Below, one piece after another: positions 16,354 to 25,429 of a DNA stretch of 25,429 nt; the first letter of the stretch is position 1; every line of letters begins with the position of its first letter. Both the position numbers and the translations under genes were made by a program. Under the pieces are notes generated by a model. That model was not told the origin of the DNA and ran no database searches. It was given only the letters and a program-made list of their open reading frames with translations. This DNA comes from Atopobium sp. ICM42b (GTDB taxonomy: Bacteria > Actinomycetota > Coriobacteriia > Coriobacteriales > Atopobiaceae). The stretch lies in assembly GCA_000564995.1 (NCBI GenBank), contig JDFH01000011.1:1-25429 (forward strand). The letters run 5' to 3'.

Positions 16354-17279
16354 TACTCCCCGAGGAACCTTACCTCTGGGTGAAGCTCGACATCAAACTG
16401 GCGCTTGACCTCTGCCTGAACATGCTCGATAACTGCATGAACCTCGGCAGCGGTAGCGTTGTCGTAGTTGACCACAAAGCCAGCATGCTTATCGGAAACA
16501 CCGGCACCGCCAAAGCGATAGCCCTTAAGACCAGCGTCGGTGACAAGCTTGCCTACAAAGTGACCCTCAGGACGCTTGAAAGTTGAACCAGCGGAAGGCA
16601 GCTCAAGAGGCTGCTTTTCCTCGCGAGCGCGCGTAAATTCTTCCATCTTTTCACGGATTTTCTCGCCATCCGCACGATGAAGATTGAACGTGGCAGAAAG
16701 CACAATCATGCCCTCATCAGCGATTCTGCTTTGACGATAACCCAGGTCAAGCTCGGAAGCGTCCAGCGTAGCAAAGGTGCCATCGTCGAGAAGGACACGG
16801 ACGGATTTGAGCACGTCAGCGATGCAGCCGTCGTAAGCGCCTGCGTTCATGAAGCATGCACCGCCCACAGAACCTGGGATGCCGCACGCAAACTCCAGTC
16901 CAGAAAGGTCCAGCTCACAGGCCATCTCGGAGGCTTCTTTGAGGCCAACGCCGGCCTGGCAGGTCATCTCGGTATCGTCGATGCTTACGCCGGTGAGACC
17001 ATCGGCAATAGCAATGATGACGCCACGATAACCTGCATCGGAAACAAGCAGGTCAGAGCCGTAGCCAAGAATAAAATAAGGAGCTTCTGCATCTTTAACT
17101 GCAAGGAGAATCTCTTTAACCTCATCGGGATCATCAGGGATGACATAGAGATCCGCAGGTCCACCCACTTTAAAAGTGGTGTGCTCGCTCATTGGCTCGT
17201 CTACCAGGACGTTCTCTTCTCCAACAATCGAGCAAAGCTTTCCGGCCAGGCTTTGTAAGTCATAGCCACTTTCAGACAT
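16353..17279 (-). CDS. murB: UDP-N-acetylenolpyruvoylglucosamine reductase
   Basis: This 308-residue FAD enzyme reduces UDP-GlcNAc-enolpyruvate to UDP-MurNAc with NADPH, the second committed step of peptidoglycan synthesis. The FAD-binding domain shows TTFKVGGPAD at 34-43, GYGSDLLVSDAGYRG at 72-86 and CGIPGSVGGACFMNAGAYDG at 132-151. The substrate domain has PSAGSTFKRPEG at 228-239 with the catalytic serine, GGAGVSDKHAGFVVN, and the closing HPEVRFLGE with a conserved glutamate. The ATG at 17279 has AAGGAG nine bases upstream. It is alone on the minus strand. One GGCGAGAA motif lies in frame (16660-16667). Confidence 0.96.
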   Translation of the reverse strand: MSESGYDLQSLAGKLCSIVGEENVLVDEPMSEHTTFKVGGPADLYVIPDDPDEVKEILLAVKDAEAPYFILGYGSDLLVSDAGYRGVIIAIADGLTGVSIDDTEMTCQAGVGLKEASEMACELDLSGLEFACGIPGSVGGACFMNAGAYDGCIADVLKSVRVLLDDGTFATLDASELDLGYRQSRIADEGMIVLSATFNLHRADGEKIREKMEEFTRAREEKQPLELPSAGSTFKRPEGHFVGKLVTDAGLKGYRFGGAGVSDKHAGFVVNYDNATAAEVHAVIEHVQAEVKRQFDVELHPEVRFLGE

Positions 17280-17294
17280 GTAACACGCTCCTTA

Positions 17295-17400
17295 GTAAGT
17301 TACTTTTTATAGTTTATCGCAAGCGAGAAAAACGTGGCGTTGGGGCGAGAAAATCACGGCGTTGGGCCGAGAAAATCATGATTCTGGAACGATAAAACAA
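17295..17400. repeat. 22-bp tandem array carrying the GCGAGAAAA core
   Basis: From 17333, units of 22 bp follow head to tail: GCGAGAAAAACGTGGCGTTG, GCGAGAAAATCACGGCGTTG, CCGAGAAAATCATGATTCTG and a degenerate ACGATAAAAC unit. A possible inverted unit (GCGATAAAC on the minus strand) precedes them. Only the second unit is a full GGCGAGAARNNC motif. The array lies between the divergent starts of murB and the ribU riboswitch. Confidence 0.6.
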
Positions 17401-17466
17401 TTTCTTTTGCAATTCTGTCAAAAAAATGTCCATCCTGTTTTACGTGTTATCAGCTGTTAACTCTGC

Positions 17467-17472
17467 TATAGT
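17467..17472 (+). promoter_or_regulatory. Candidate -10 box of the riboflavin transport operon
   Basis: TATAGT lies 13 bases before the first riboswitch helix, the right place for a promoter whose RNA starts just upstream of the aptamer. No strong -35 box is seen. Confidence 0.35.
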
Positions 17473-17484
17473 ACTTATCGATAT

Positions 17485-17650
17485 GTTTCAGAAATGGTTG
17501 CAATTACCTACTGGTGGTAAGGTGGCCGAGCTTCAGGGTTTGTAACAACCCAGCTCAAAGAGCCATCAAGTCCGCGACCCGCAAAAAGGCGGTTAACCTG
17601 GTTAAAGTCCAGGACCAACGGTACAGTCCGGATGTCAGAAACGGAGACTT
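17485..17650 (+). ncRNA. FMN riboswitch (RFN element)
   Basis: The sequence follows the FMN aptamer pattern: CAGAAATGGTTGCAATTACC, then CTGGTGGTAAG, a variable stretch, GTCCGCGACCCGC, GGTTAAAGTCCAGGACC and the hallmark ACGGTACAGTCCGGATG. The closing helix P1 is GTTTC (17485-17489) with GAAAC (17638-17642). The 3' strand of P1 lies directly before the GGAG ribosome-binding site of ribU. FMN binding would therefore be expected to block translation initiation, as no terminator stem is seen between aptamer and gene. The gene downstream encodes a riboflavin transporter, which fits. Confidence 0.88.
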
Positions 17651-17652
17651 TT

Positions 17653-18232
17653 ATGGCTTCATCCCACTCAACCCACGCAACAACCGCATCTTCTAACGGC
17701 TGGTCTACCAAGAGAATCGCTATTCTCGCCATGCTTTGTGCAGCTGCTGCAATCAGCACCATGGTGCTTCAGTTCCCCCTGATCCCAGGCGTGACGTTCT
17801 TGAAGTACGATCCATCGGGCGTTTTTGCCCTGCTTGCAGGCGTAGCTTTTGGCCCTGCTGCGGGCGCGATCGTCTCGGTGCTTCCCTACCTTCTACACCT
17901 CACCACGGAGTCTGGAATTTACGGCACTATCATGGCAATTCTGGCAACGCTTACCTACGTTTTGCCTGTTTCGCTAATTGTGTATAACCGTTCCGAGAAT
18001 ATCAAACAGCTGGTGCTTGCCCTGATTGTGGGCAGCGTTGTCAGCGTTGTCGCATGCATTCTGGGCAACCTTGTAGTTACCCCAATCTACACCGGCATGA
18101 GCGTCGAGGCAGTAAGCGGACTGATTGTCCCTGCTCTTCTCCCCTTCAACGTGGTAAAGGTTGCTATCAACAGCATCATCTTTGTTGTTATCATGCGCTC
18201 GGCTACTTCACTTTTTGAGAGCATCAAAAACG

Positions 18233-18240
<8 letters not shown>
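17653..18240 (+). CDS. ribU: Riboflavin ECF transporter substrate-binding subunit RibU
   Basis: The 195-residue membrane protein has about six hydrophobic segments and the RibU pattern: a cytoplasmic start, KRIAILAMLCAAAAISTMV, FPLIPGVTFLKYDPSGV (the short loop next to the substrate site), FGPAAGAIVS, ESGIYGTIMAILATLTYV, and ALLPFNVVKVAINSI near the end. It captures riboflavin for the energy-coupling module. The ATG at 17653 has GGAG seven bases upstream; an in-frame upstream ATG at 17632 lies inside the riboswitch and is rejected. The FMN riboswitch gives the substrate independently. The stop overlaps the GTG start of the ATPase gene, so the operon is tightly coupled. Confidence 0.93.
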
Positions 18241-20120
<1,880 letters not shown>

Positions 20121-20131
<11 letters not shown>

Positions 20132-20915
20132 GATTTCTGTGGGGCAGTACTATCACGGGGACTCGCTCATCCATAGGCTTAATCCCAACGTTAAATGTCT
20201 GGCTGCACTCCTTCTGATGCTTGCAACATTTTTTATCCGCAACGCACCACAGCTTGCACTGCTGGTAGTAGGCGTGCTCTGCCTGCTGGCACTCGCAAAA
20301 ATCCCCGTCAAACAGGTGCTTGTGTCAATCATCCCGCTTGCTTGGTTGCTCATTTTCCTCTCGCTCTTCAATCTGTTGCTTACGCGAGAAGGAACTGTGC
20401 TTGTCTCCTGGTCAATCTTTACCATCACTGATGTGGGAGCATGGAGTGCTTTCCTCTACCCTGTACGCATTTTAGCTGCAATTTTAATGGGCGCACTACT
20501 CCTGCTTACCACAACTCAAACGGATCTAGGCAATGCCTTTGAAGCAGCATGCTCGCCGCTTTCTAAAATTGGTCTTCCTGGCAAAGAAATTGCCATGATT
20601 TTCTCGCTTATGCTGCGCTTTATTCCAACGCTTGCGGGCGATGCTGTATCTATTTCAGAGGCTCAAACTGCTCGTGCAGGAGACGTTGCTTCAGGTTCGC
20701 TGCCCAAAAGACTCCGCGCCACCTTCTCCATTGTGGTGGCACTTCTGGCCAGCTCGCTCAGGCATGCCAACAACCTTTCTAAGGCACTTGACGCTCGTCA
20801 CTATGTAGCAGGGGCTTCTCGCACACGTTGGCATCAACCAACCTTTGGCATTAATGAGTCAATAGCCTTGGGCGTAACCGTTTGTTTTATCGCGCTTATC
20901 TTTGTGCTGGCGTAA
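20121..20915 (+). CDS. ecfT: ECF transporter transmembrane subunit EcfT
   Basis: The 264-residue membrane protein is the scaffold that links ATPases to the substrate subunit. It begins ISVGQYYHGDSLIHRLNPNVK, the usual EcfT start with a D-x-x-x-H-R-L-x-P motif. Hydrophobic segments follow, then two coupling-helix motifs: SEAQTARAGDVASG near 195 and SKALDARHYVAGASR near 235, matching the Ala-Arg-Gly-type motifs that sit in the ATPase grooves. The ATG at 20121 has AAGGAGG at good spacing and overlaps the end of ecfA by 11 bases. An upstream in-frame ATG at 20061 lies inside ecfA and is rejected. Confidence 0.93.
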
Positions 20916-21056
20916 AACTTTTAACTAAATAATCTGTATTTTTACCGCTCTGTTACAACCCATTTTTCTTTTCTCGACAACCGCCAATTTGACCACCTAA
21001 GTAACGTACAATAAAGCCAGTAAAAGCGTTCAAGGCTTGCATTGAAAGGTGGCCCC

Positions 21057-24000
21057 ATGGTCCTGCGCGTCTACGTCCAAAGAAAATCTGGTTTCGAGGG
21101 CGAGGCAAAAGCCCTGCTCAAAGAAGTGAAAGACCTTCTTGGTATTACCGAGTTACAACGCATTGACCTGCTTAACCGCTATGATGTTGAGGGAATTTCA
21201 GAGGAACTCTTTGAGTCCTGCATCCCCACCGTTTTCTCCGAGCCACAGTCCGATCTTGCCAGCCGTACCATGCCAGAGTTTTCTTCTGAAGGTGTGGCTG
21301 TTCATACGTTTGCTGTTGAGTTTTTGCCTGGCCAGTTTGATCAGCGCGCAGACTCCGCGGCTGAGTGTGTACAGCTTATCAGCCAAGGAGAGCGCCCTCT
21401 TGTTCGCTCCGCACGCATTTATGTGCTAACTGGAAACCTCAGTGAGGCAGATGTTGCTGCCATCAAAAATTACCTGATTAACCCTGTTGAGGCTCGCGAG
21501 GCTTTCCTTGAGCTTCCCGAGACCCTCAAGATTTCCATTCCAGAGCCTGCTGATGTAGAGGTTCTTGAGGGCTTTAACGCTCTTGACCAGGACGGCCTCA
21601 AGGAGTTCATTGCTTCTCACGGCCTTGCTATGGACCTGGCTGACCTCACCTTCTGCCAGCAGTACTTCACCGATGAGCAGCGCGATCCTACCATCACTGA
21701 GATTCGCGTCATTGACACCTACTGGTCTGACCACTGCCGCCATACTACCTTCAACACCGGAATTACCGGTGTGCAGATTGATGATGACCTGGTAAAGGCC
21801 GCGTTTGAGAAATATCTCTCCATGCGCAAAGAGCTTGGGCGAGAAGATCGTGCCGTCTCTCTTTGGGACATGGCCACTATTGGTGCAAAGTACCTTCGCG
21901 AGAAGGGCGTTCTCACCAATCTTGATGAGTCAGAAGAGATTAATGCCTGTACCGTAAAGGTAAAGGTAGACGTTGACGGTAAAGACGAAGACTGGCTTTT
22001 CCTCTTCAAGAACGAGACTCACAATCATCCAACCGAGATTGAGCCTTTTGGTGGCGCAGCTACCTGCATCGGTGGCGCAATCCGCGACCCTCTTTCTGGC
22101 CGCAGCTACGTCTACCAGGCAATGCGCGTCACCGGCGCCGCAGATCCAACCGTTCCTGTTTCCCAGACACTTCCTGGAAAGCTTCCTCAGCGCACCATTG
22201 TTCGCACGGCAGCTGCGGGTTATTCCAGCTACGGTAACCAGATTGGCCTTGCTACCGGCCAGGTTTCTGAGCTCTATCACCCAGGCTATGTTGCAAAACG
22301 CATGGAGATTGGTGCTGTTGTAGGCGCAACTCCTCAAAGTCACGTTCGTCGTGAGCGTCCAGAAGATGGCGATATCATCGTTCTTCTCGGCGGCCGCACT
22401 GGTCGCGATGGCATTGGTGGCGCAACCGGCTCTTCAAAGGCACACGATGCTGGCTCCATTGAGCGCGACGGTGCCGAGGTCCAGAAGGGTAACGCTCCTG
22501 TTGAGCGCAAGCTTCAGCGCCTCTTCCGCCGTGAAGATGCCTGCAAGCTCATCAAGCGTTGCAACGACTTTGGTGCAGGCGGCGTTTCTGTTGCTATCGG
22601 CGAGCTTGCCGACGGCCTTGACGTCAACCTGGATGCTGTTCCTAAGAAGTATGACGGCCTTGATGGCACTGAGCTGGCAATCTCCGAGTCTCAGGAGCGC
22701 ATGGCCGTTGCGCTTGAGGCAAAAGACGTCGATCAGTTCTGCGCATACGCCCGCGAAGAAAACCTCGAGGCAACCATTGTGGCTACTGTCACCGAGGATC
22801 CTCGCCTGGTCATGCGCTGGCGCGGTCAGAAGATTGTCAACATTAGCCGTGCATTTCTCGCCTCAAACGGTGCACCTAAATCAATCACCGTGCGCCTGGC
22901 CAAGCCTCTTGCCTACCAGCGCACCTGGGCAGGTACAACTCTTGGCGAGAAACTCCACTCGCTGGTACGCGATCTAAACGTTGCATCTAACAAGGGTCTC
23001 TCCGAGCGCTTTGACTCTACCATTGGCGCAGGTACCGTCCTCATGCCATTCGGTGGCGCTCGCCAGCTGACCCCTGCCCTTTCTATGGTGGCTAAGCTTC
23101 CTGTTATGGGCCAGACCAATACAGTCTCGGGCATGGCTTGGGGCTTTAACCCCTACCTCATGGAAGCTGACCAGTTCCGTGGCGCCTACCTTTCTGTTGT
23201 TGAGTCCGTTTCCAAGCTGGTTGCTACCGGCTTTAAGTACCAGGACCTCTACCTCACCTTCCAGGAGTACTTTGAGAAGCTCGGTCAGAATCCTAACCGT
23301 TGGGGCAAGCCAGCCGCGGCCCTTCTCGGCGCACTGATGGCCCAGGTCAACCTTGGCCTTGCAGCTGTCGGAGGCAAGGACTCCATGTCCGGTACCTTTG
23401 AGGACCTGGACGTTCCACCAACGCTGGTTTCGTTTGCTACCGGCCTTACCAAGGTAGACAAGATTGTCTCCAACGAGTTCAAGGGTGCAGGTCACAGACT
23501 TATTTCTATTGTCCCATCCTACGACGAGTCCGGTCTTCTCCCCGACAACGAGTCCCTGCTCGCAGTATACAAGCTGGTCAACACCCTGGTCCAGTCTAAG
23601 AGCGCGCTTGCCATTACCACGCCAGGTTACGGCGGCGTGGCCGAGGCTCTCTTCAAGAGCTGTCTGGGTAACAAGCTGGGCGTTGAGCTGGTCCCAGAGA
23701 TTTCTGCCGACGCGCTCTTCTCGCCAACTTACGGCGCCTTCATCGTTGAGCTGGCAGACGGCGTATCCGTTGACGACGTCGTCGGCGTGTGCGTGGCTCC
23801 TCTGGGCGTCACCACGTCCGAGTACGCTTTCATCGCATGTGGCGAGAAGATCGACCTCTCCGAGCTCCAGGAAGCATGGGAGCGCCCACTTGAGGAGGTC
23901 TTCCCGTACCGCGGAGGTTCCGACGAGGCTGTGGAGAAAGTCAGCTTTGACGGCGCATCCACACGACACTCCTATGCTGGTCCAGCCCTTATCGCACCTG

Positions 24001-24812
24001 CTCGCCCACGCGTCATCATCCCCGTATTCCCAGGTAACAACTGTGAGTACGACGTTGCGCGCGCCTTTGAGCGTGCGGGCGCCGATCCAACCACGCTGGT
24101 CATCAACAACCTGACGCCTCAGGACATTGTTGAGTCCGCAAATGCGCTGGCAGAGTCCATCAAGAAGAGCCAAATTGTCATGATTCCAGGCGGTTTCTCC
24201 GGCGGAGACGAGCCAGACGGATCTGCTAAGTTCATCTGCGCCCTCTTCCGCGCACCTCAGGTTACCGAGGCTGTTCGCGAGCTTCTGCAGCAGCGCGATG
24301 GCCTTATGCTGGGCATCTGCAATGGCTTCCAGGCACTCATCAAGCTGGGCCTTGTTCCTTACGGCGATATCCGACCCATGGACGACACCTGCCCAACACT
24401 GACGTTCAACACCATCGGCCGCCACCAGAGCCAGCTTGTCCGTACCAGCGTTGCATCCACGATGTCGCCATGGCTCTCCAAGTGCACGCTTGGCGACATC
24501 CACACTATCGCAATCAGCCACGGAGAAGGTCGCTTTGTTGCTTCCGACGAGCTTCTTGAAACGCTGAAGGCTAACGGCCAGATCGCAACGCAGTACGTTG
24601 ACGCAGCAGGTGTTCCGAGCATGGACTTCTCCGTTAATCCTAACGGCTCCGTCCTGGCTATCGAGGGCATTACCAGCCCCGATGGTCGTGTCCTGGGCAA
24701 GATGGGCCACACGGAGCGCTCTGGCGCGGGCCTCTACAAGAATATCCCTGAACTCACCGCCGGTGACCAGTTCCAGCCTCTGATTGAGGGCGGCGTCGAG
24801 TACTTCAAGTAA
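21057..24812 (+). CDS. purL: Phosphoribosylformylglycinamidine synthase, single-chain form
   Basis: The 1251-residue enzyme makes FGAM from FGAR, glutamine and ATP in purine synthesis. The N-terminal part replaces PurS. The synthetase core shows WSDHCRHTTF near residue 223 and FKNETHNHPTEIEPFGGAATCIGGAIRD near 315 (shown in two runs of conserved residues), the ATP and substrate sites. From about residue 983 a class I glutamine amidotransferase domain follows (RVIIPVFPGNNCEYD), with nucleophile Cys1088 in GICNGFQ and His in ISHGEGRF near 1152. Many actinobacteria use separate PurS, PurL and PurQ chains; here all are in one. The ATG at 21057 follows AAAGGTGG. The gene stands alone with its own terminator and contains five GGCGAGAA motifs. 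Confidence 0.96.
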   Translation: MVLRVYVQRKSGFEGEAKALLKEVKDLLGITELQRIDLLNRYDVEGISEELFESCIPTVFSEPQSDLASRTMPEFSSEGVAVHTFAVEFLPGQFDQRADSAAECVQLISQGERPLVRSARIYVLTGNLSEADVAAIKNYLINPVEAREAFLELPETLKISIPEPADVEVLEGFNALDQDGLKEFIASHGLAMDLADLTFCQQYFTDEQRDPTITEIRVIDTYWSDHCRHTTFNTGITGVQIDDDLVKAAFEKYLSMRKELGREDRAVSLWDMATIGAKYLREKGVLTNLDESEEINACTVKVKVDVDGKDEDWLFLFKNETHNHPTEIEPFGGAATCIGGAIRDPLSGRSYVYQAMRVTGAADPTVPVSQTLPGKLPQRTIVRTAAAGYSSYGNQIGLATGQVSELYHPGYVAKRMEIGAVVGATPQSHVRRERPEDGDIIVLLGGRTGRDGIGGATGSSKAHDAGSIERDGAEVQKGNAPVERKLQRLFRREDACKLIKRCNDFGAGGVSVAIGELADGLDVNLDAVPKKYDGLDGTELAISESQERMAVALEAKDVDQFCAYAREENLEATIVATVTEDPRLVMRWRGQKIVNISRAFLASNGAPKSITVRLAKPLAYQRTWAGTTLGEKLHSLVRDLNVASNKGLSERFDSTIGAGTVLMPFGGARQLTPALSMVAKLPVMGQTNTVSGMAWGFNPYLMEADQFRGAYLSVVESVSKLVATGFKYQDLYLTFQEYFEKLGQNPNRWGKPAAALLGALMAQVNLGLAAVGGKDSMSGTFEDLDVPPTLVSFATGLTKVDKIVSNEFKGAGHRLISIVPSYDESGLLPDNESLLAVYKLVNTLVQSKSALAITTPGYGGVAEALFKSCLGNKLGVELVPEISADALFSPTYGAFIVELADGVSVDDVVGVCVAPLGVTTSEYAFIACGEKIDLSELQEAWERPLEEVFPYRGGSDEAVEKVSFDGASTRHSYAGPALIAPARPRVIIPVFPGNNCEYDVARAFERAGADPTTLVINNLTPQDIVESANALAESIKKSQIVMIPGGFSGGDEPDGSAKFICALFRAPQVTEAVRELLQQRDGLMLGICNGFQALIKLGLVPYGDIRPMDDTCPTLTFNTIGRHQSQLVRTSVASTMSPWLSKCTLGDIHTIAISHGEGRFVASDELLETLKANGQIATQYVDAAGVPSMDFSVNPNGSVLAIEGITSPDGRVLGKMGHTERSGAGLYKNIPELTAGDQFQPLIEGGVEYFK

Positions 24813-24841
24813 GGTGCGCTCGCAGGTTGCAAGCGATTTCT

Positions 24842-24880
24842 ACCCGGTATCCATTTCGTGTGGATGCCGGGTTTCTTGTG
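24842..24880 (+). terminator. Intrinsic terminator of purL
   Basis: ACCCGGTATCCA (24842-24853) pairs with TGGATGCCGGGT (24861-24872), with one wobble pair and a seven-base loop, then TTCTTGTG. It lies 30 bases past the purL stop. Confidence 0.85.
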
Positions 24881-24959
24881 CGAAAGCGCTGCTAGTGGAC
24901 GGGGCTTCTCGCCAGGCGGGCGGTGCGAGCTGGCGCGTACCAGGTGTACGCTTGGGTGC
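24881..24959. other. GC-rich tract between the purL terminator and the repeat cluster
   Basis: This stretch holds one reverse GGCGAGAA motif (24906-24913) and a hairpin GCGTAC-caggt-GTACGC (24935-24951). I see no supported gene. Confidence 0.4.
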
Positions 24960-25077
24960 GCCTGATTTCTGCAAAGAATCTGTAACTTCTGCCTAATAAC
25001 ATCAAAGAATCGGTGGATTTGCCTGATTTTGTCAAAGAATCGGTGCCCTAAATACAGATTCTTTGCACTTTTCAGGC
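24960..25077. repeat. Repeat element A, copy 1
   Basis: The 118-bp element has three head-to-tail units starting GCCTGATTTCTGCAAAGAAT, GCCTAATAACATCAAAGAAT and GCCTGATTTTGTCAAAGAAT (24960, 24991, 25021; 30-31 bp each) and a fourth inverted unit at 25053-25077 ending TTTTCAGGC. First and last units form imperfect inverted ends. Copy 2 at 25291 has the same length and about 90% identity by my count (12 differences). There is no coding capacity. Confidence 0.85.
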
Positions 25078-25132
25078 GGACTTTTCTATACGTAACTCTG
25101 ATTTCAAGGTTGGTTTTATGGACGCTCTTATG

Positions 25133-25256
25133 GAGCCTGATTTTCCCGCCAAGTCTGAACGATTTGCCGGAAAAGCGCACCATATCTGAGCTATTTGCCG
25201 GTTTTTCTCGCCAAGTCTGAGCGAATTTACTCAGACATGGTGGGGTTTTCAGGCTC
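25133..25256. repeat. Repeat element B, between the two copies of A
   Basis: The 124-bp element begins GAGCCTGATTTTCC and ends with the inverted GGTTTTCAGGCTC. Inside are three units with cores CCAAGTCTGAACGATTTGCC, CCATATCTGAGCTATTTGCC and CCAAGTCTGAGCGAATTTA, spaced about 30 bp, then an inverted unit CTCAGACATGG. The plan is the same as A with different unit sequence. One unit junction is a GGCGAGAARNNC motif (25205-25212 reverse). Confidence 0.75.
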
Positions 25257-25290
25257 GCAAAATTTGGAGACAGCACCCTAGTTAGAACGA

Positions 25291-25408
25291 GCCTGATCTC
25301 TGCAAAGAATCTGTAACTTCTGCCTAAAAATGTAAAAGAAACTGTGGATTTGCCTGATTTTGTCAAAGAATCTGTATTCAAAATACAGATTCTTTGCACT
25401 TTTCAGGC
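25291..25408. repeat. Repeat element A, copy 2
   Basis: This is the second 118-bp copy in the same orientation as copy 1, with units at 25291, 25322 and 25352 and the inverted unit at 25384-25408. The outer units are conserved best; most differences from copy 1 lie in the second and third units. It begins 331 bases after copy 1. Confidence 0.85.
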
Positions 25409-25429
25409 GCGCATGTTGTTAAGGCACGC

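Noticed and set aside
20989..21012. Promoter of purL from TTGACC and TACAAT
   Set aside because: The two boxes are only 12 bases apart, too close for a standard promoter, so I do not list it.
22974..24710. Long open frame (578 codons) on the minus strand inside purL
   Set aside because: It is antisense to a clearly real, highly conserved gene, has no ribosome-binding site, and is explained by the biased codon use of purL.
24734..25399. Open frame (221 codons) on the minus strand across the repeat cluster
   Set aside because: It overlaps the end of purL and the purL terminator, and its sequence is just the translation of elements A and B, with recurrent FFDKIR/FFAEIR-like strings. No ribosome-binding site is seen. 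It may be annotated elsewhere as a hypothetical protein.
24960..25408. CRISPR array
   Set aside because: Units are diverged, contiguous and capped by an inverted unit, with no unique spacers of constant length and no cas gene nearby.

Overview
The window reads like ordinary chromosome of a low-to-mid-GC Gram-positive anaerobe of the class Coriobacteriia (Atopobium/Lancefieldella/Olsenella type). This is inferred from the character of the proteins (enolase, HelD-like helicase, PPi-type phosphofructokinase, one-chain PurL, RibU with a fused ECF ATPase). I could not run a database search, so the genus is not established. Seventeen protein genes cover about 86% of the window. No tRNA, rRNA, transposase gene, prophage or CRISPR array was seen.

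Layout. 1-1500: a minus-strand membrane protein of unknown function, divergent from a MATE efflux pump (1502-2998) that has a palindrome and a three-codon mini-ORF in its leader. 3000-5800: the pump converges on a minus-strand pair, sixA-CHAD followed by metY, with a perfect hairpin between the convergent ends. 6076-8437: asnS (minus) diverges from pyrE (plus). 8471-12720: lysR, engB and helD (engB and helD adjacent, with the helD ribosome-binding site overlapping the engB stop), then a small cupin. 12974-16241: enolase with a strong terminator, a 670-base intergenic stretch, and a pyrophosphate-type phosphofructokinase. 16353-17279: murB (minus). 17485-20915: an FMN riboswitch followed by ribU, a fused two-domain ecfA and ecfT, a self-contained riboflavin importer. 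21057-24812: purL, one chain including the glutaminase domain. 24813-25429: a terminator and a cluster of short repeat elements with no credible gene.

The remarkable part is what lies across and between the genes. First, the octamer GGCGAGAA occurs 25 times on the two strands, against fewer than one expected from equal base frequencies. All 25 copies have C four bases further on, and 24 of 25 have a purine directly after the octamer, giving GGCGAGAARNNC. Copies lie in both orientations, in five of the six possible reading frames inside genes, are about three times denser between genes, and in one place form an inverted pair that looks like a shared terminator. This is the pattern of DNA uptake sequences in Pasteurellaceae and Neisseriaceae, but I know of no such system in this class. 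Second, intergenic regions carry several families of roughly 100-130 bp elements built on one plan: about three diverged head-to-tail units of 20-31 bp capped by one inverted unit. Families differ in sequence but share the plan.
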